From: Thioploca sp.
GTDB taxonomy: Bacteria; Pseudomonadota; Gammaproteobacteria; Beggiatoales; Beggiatoaceae
DNA: 5,832 bases
Assembly: GCA_011371325.1 (NCBI GenBank)
Contig: DRQV01000232.1
Span: forward strand, 1 to 5,832
Direction of reading: 5' to 3'
Shown: positions 5,766 through 5,832 of the stretch, in pieces
Position numbering within the stretch: the stretch's first letter is position 1
How the letters are laid out: each line of letters starts with the position of its first letter
Program-made: the position numbers and the translations under genes
Notes under the pieces: generated by a model
What the model saw: the letters and a program-made list of their open reading frames with translations, nothing else
Database searches by the model: none
What the model was told of the DNA's origin: nothing

Positions 5766-5832
5766 ATGGCTTGGAATGAACCAGGTGATAATAATAAAGA
5801 CCCGTGGAACAAGCAAGGTCCACCAGATTTGG
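5766..5832 (+). CDS. hflK: FtsH protease modulator HflK, N-terminal fragment cut by window edge
   Basis: HflK is an SPFH/stomatin-family membrane protein that assembles with HflC around the FtsH protease in the inner membrane and regulates it. Only 22 complete codons are visible, reading MAWNEPGDNNKDPW and then NKQGPPDL. The MAWNxPG opening, the DPW and the QGPPDL segment match the Gly/Asn-rich cytoplasmic N-terminus of gammaproteobacterial HflK. The position directly after hfq-hflX agrees with the conserved operon. The transmembrane segment and SPFH domain lie beyond the right edge. This short piece was assigned from its frame, its strong SD and its context. Confidence 0.93.
   Translation, partial: MAWNEPGDNNKDPWNKQGPPDL

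Overview
The window looks like a chromosomal segment from a low-G+C (roughly one-third G+C by eye) Gram-negative bacterium, most likely a gammaproteobacterium. Three things point that way: a lipid A gene (lpxB), a type II secretion ATPase (gspE), and the classic proteobacterial order hfq-hflX-hflK. The lineage cannot be fixed from sequence alone. A Beggiatoa/Thiotrichales-type or other AT-rich gammaproteobacterium is only a guess.

Layout, all on the + strand. 1-699: C-terminal 232 residues of LpxB, cut by the left edge. 708-2387: GspE-type secretion ATPase, 8 nt after lpxB and without a clear Shine-Dalgarno (SD), so probably translationally coupled. 2388-2767: AT-rich 380-bp gap holding a likely transcription end, several short inverted repeats and a candidate promoter. 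2768-3334: lipoprotein built of MORN repeats, with an internal 71-residue duplication. 3349-4074: goose-type (g-type) lysozyme-like protein with no recognisable secretion signal, 14 nt after the MORN gene. 4075-4211: short gap with a possible hfq promoter. 4212-4460: hfq. 4463-5737: hflX, 2 nt after hfq. 5766-5832: first 22 codons of hflK, cut by the right edge.

There are three functional blocks. The first is envelope and secretion (LpxB makes the lipid A disaccharide, GspE powers type II secretion). The second is a two-gene cassette (MORN lipoprotein plus g-type lysozyme) that looks accessory, since it occupies the place upstream of hfq where many gammaproteobacteria carry mutL-miaA. The third is the conserved RNA chaperone, ribosome-associated GTPase and FtsH-modulator operon. 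The MORN-lysozyme pair is the least ordinary part: a muralytic fold without an export signal, tightly linked to a predicted lipid-anchored repeat protein. No RNA genes, CRISPR arrays or insertion sequences were seen.
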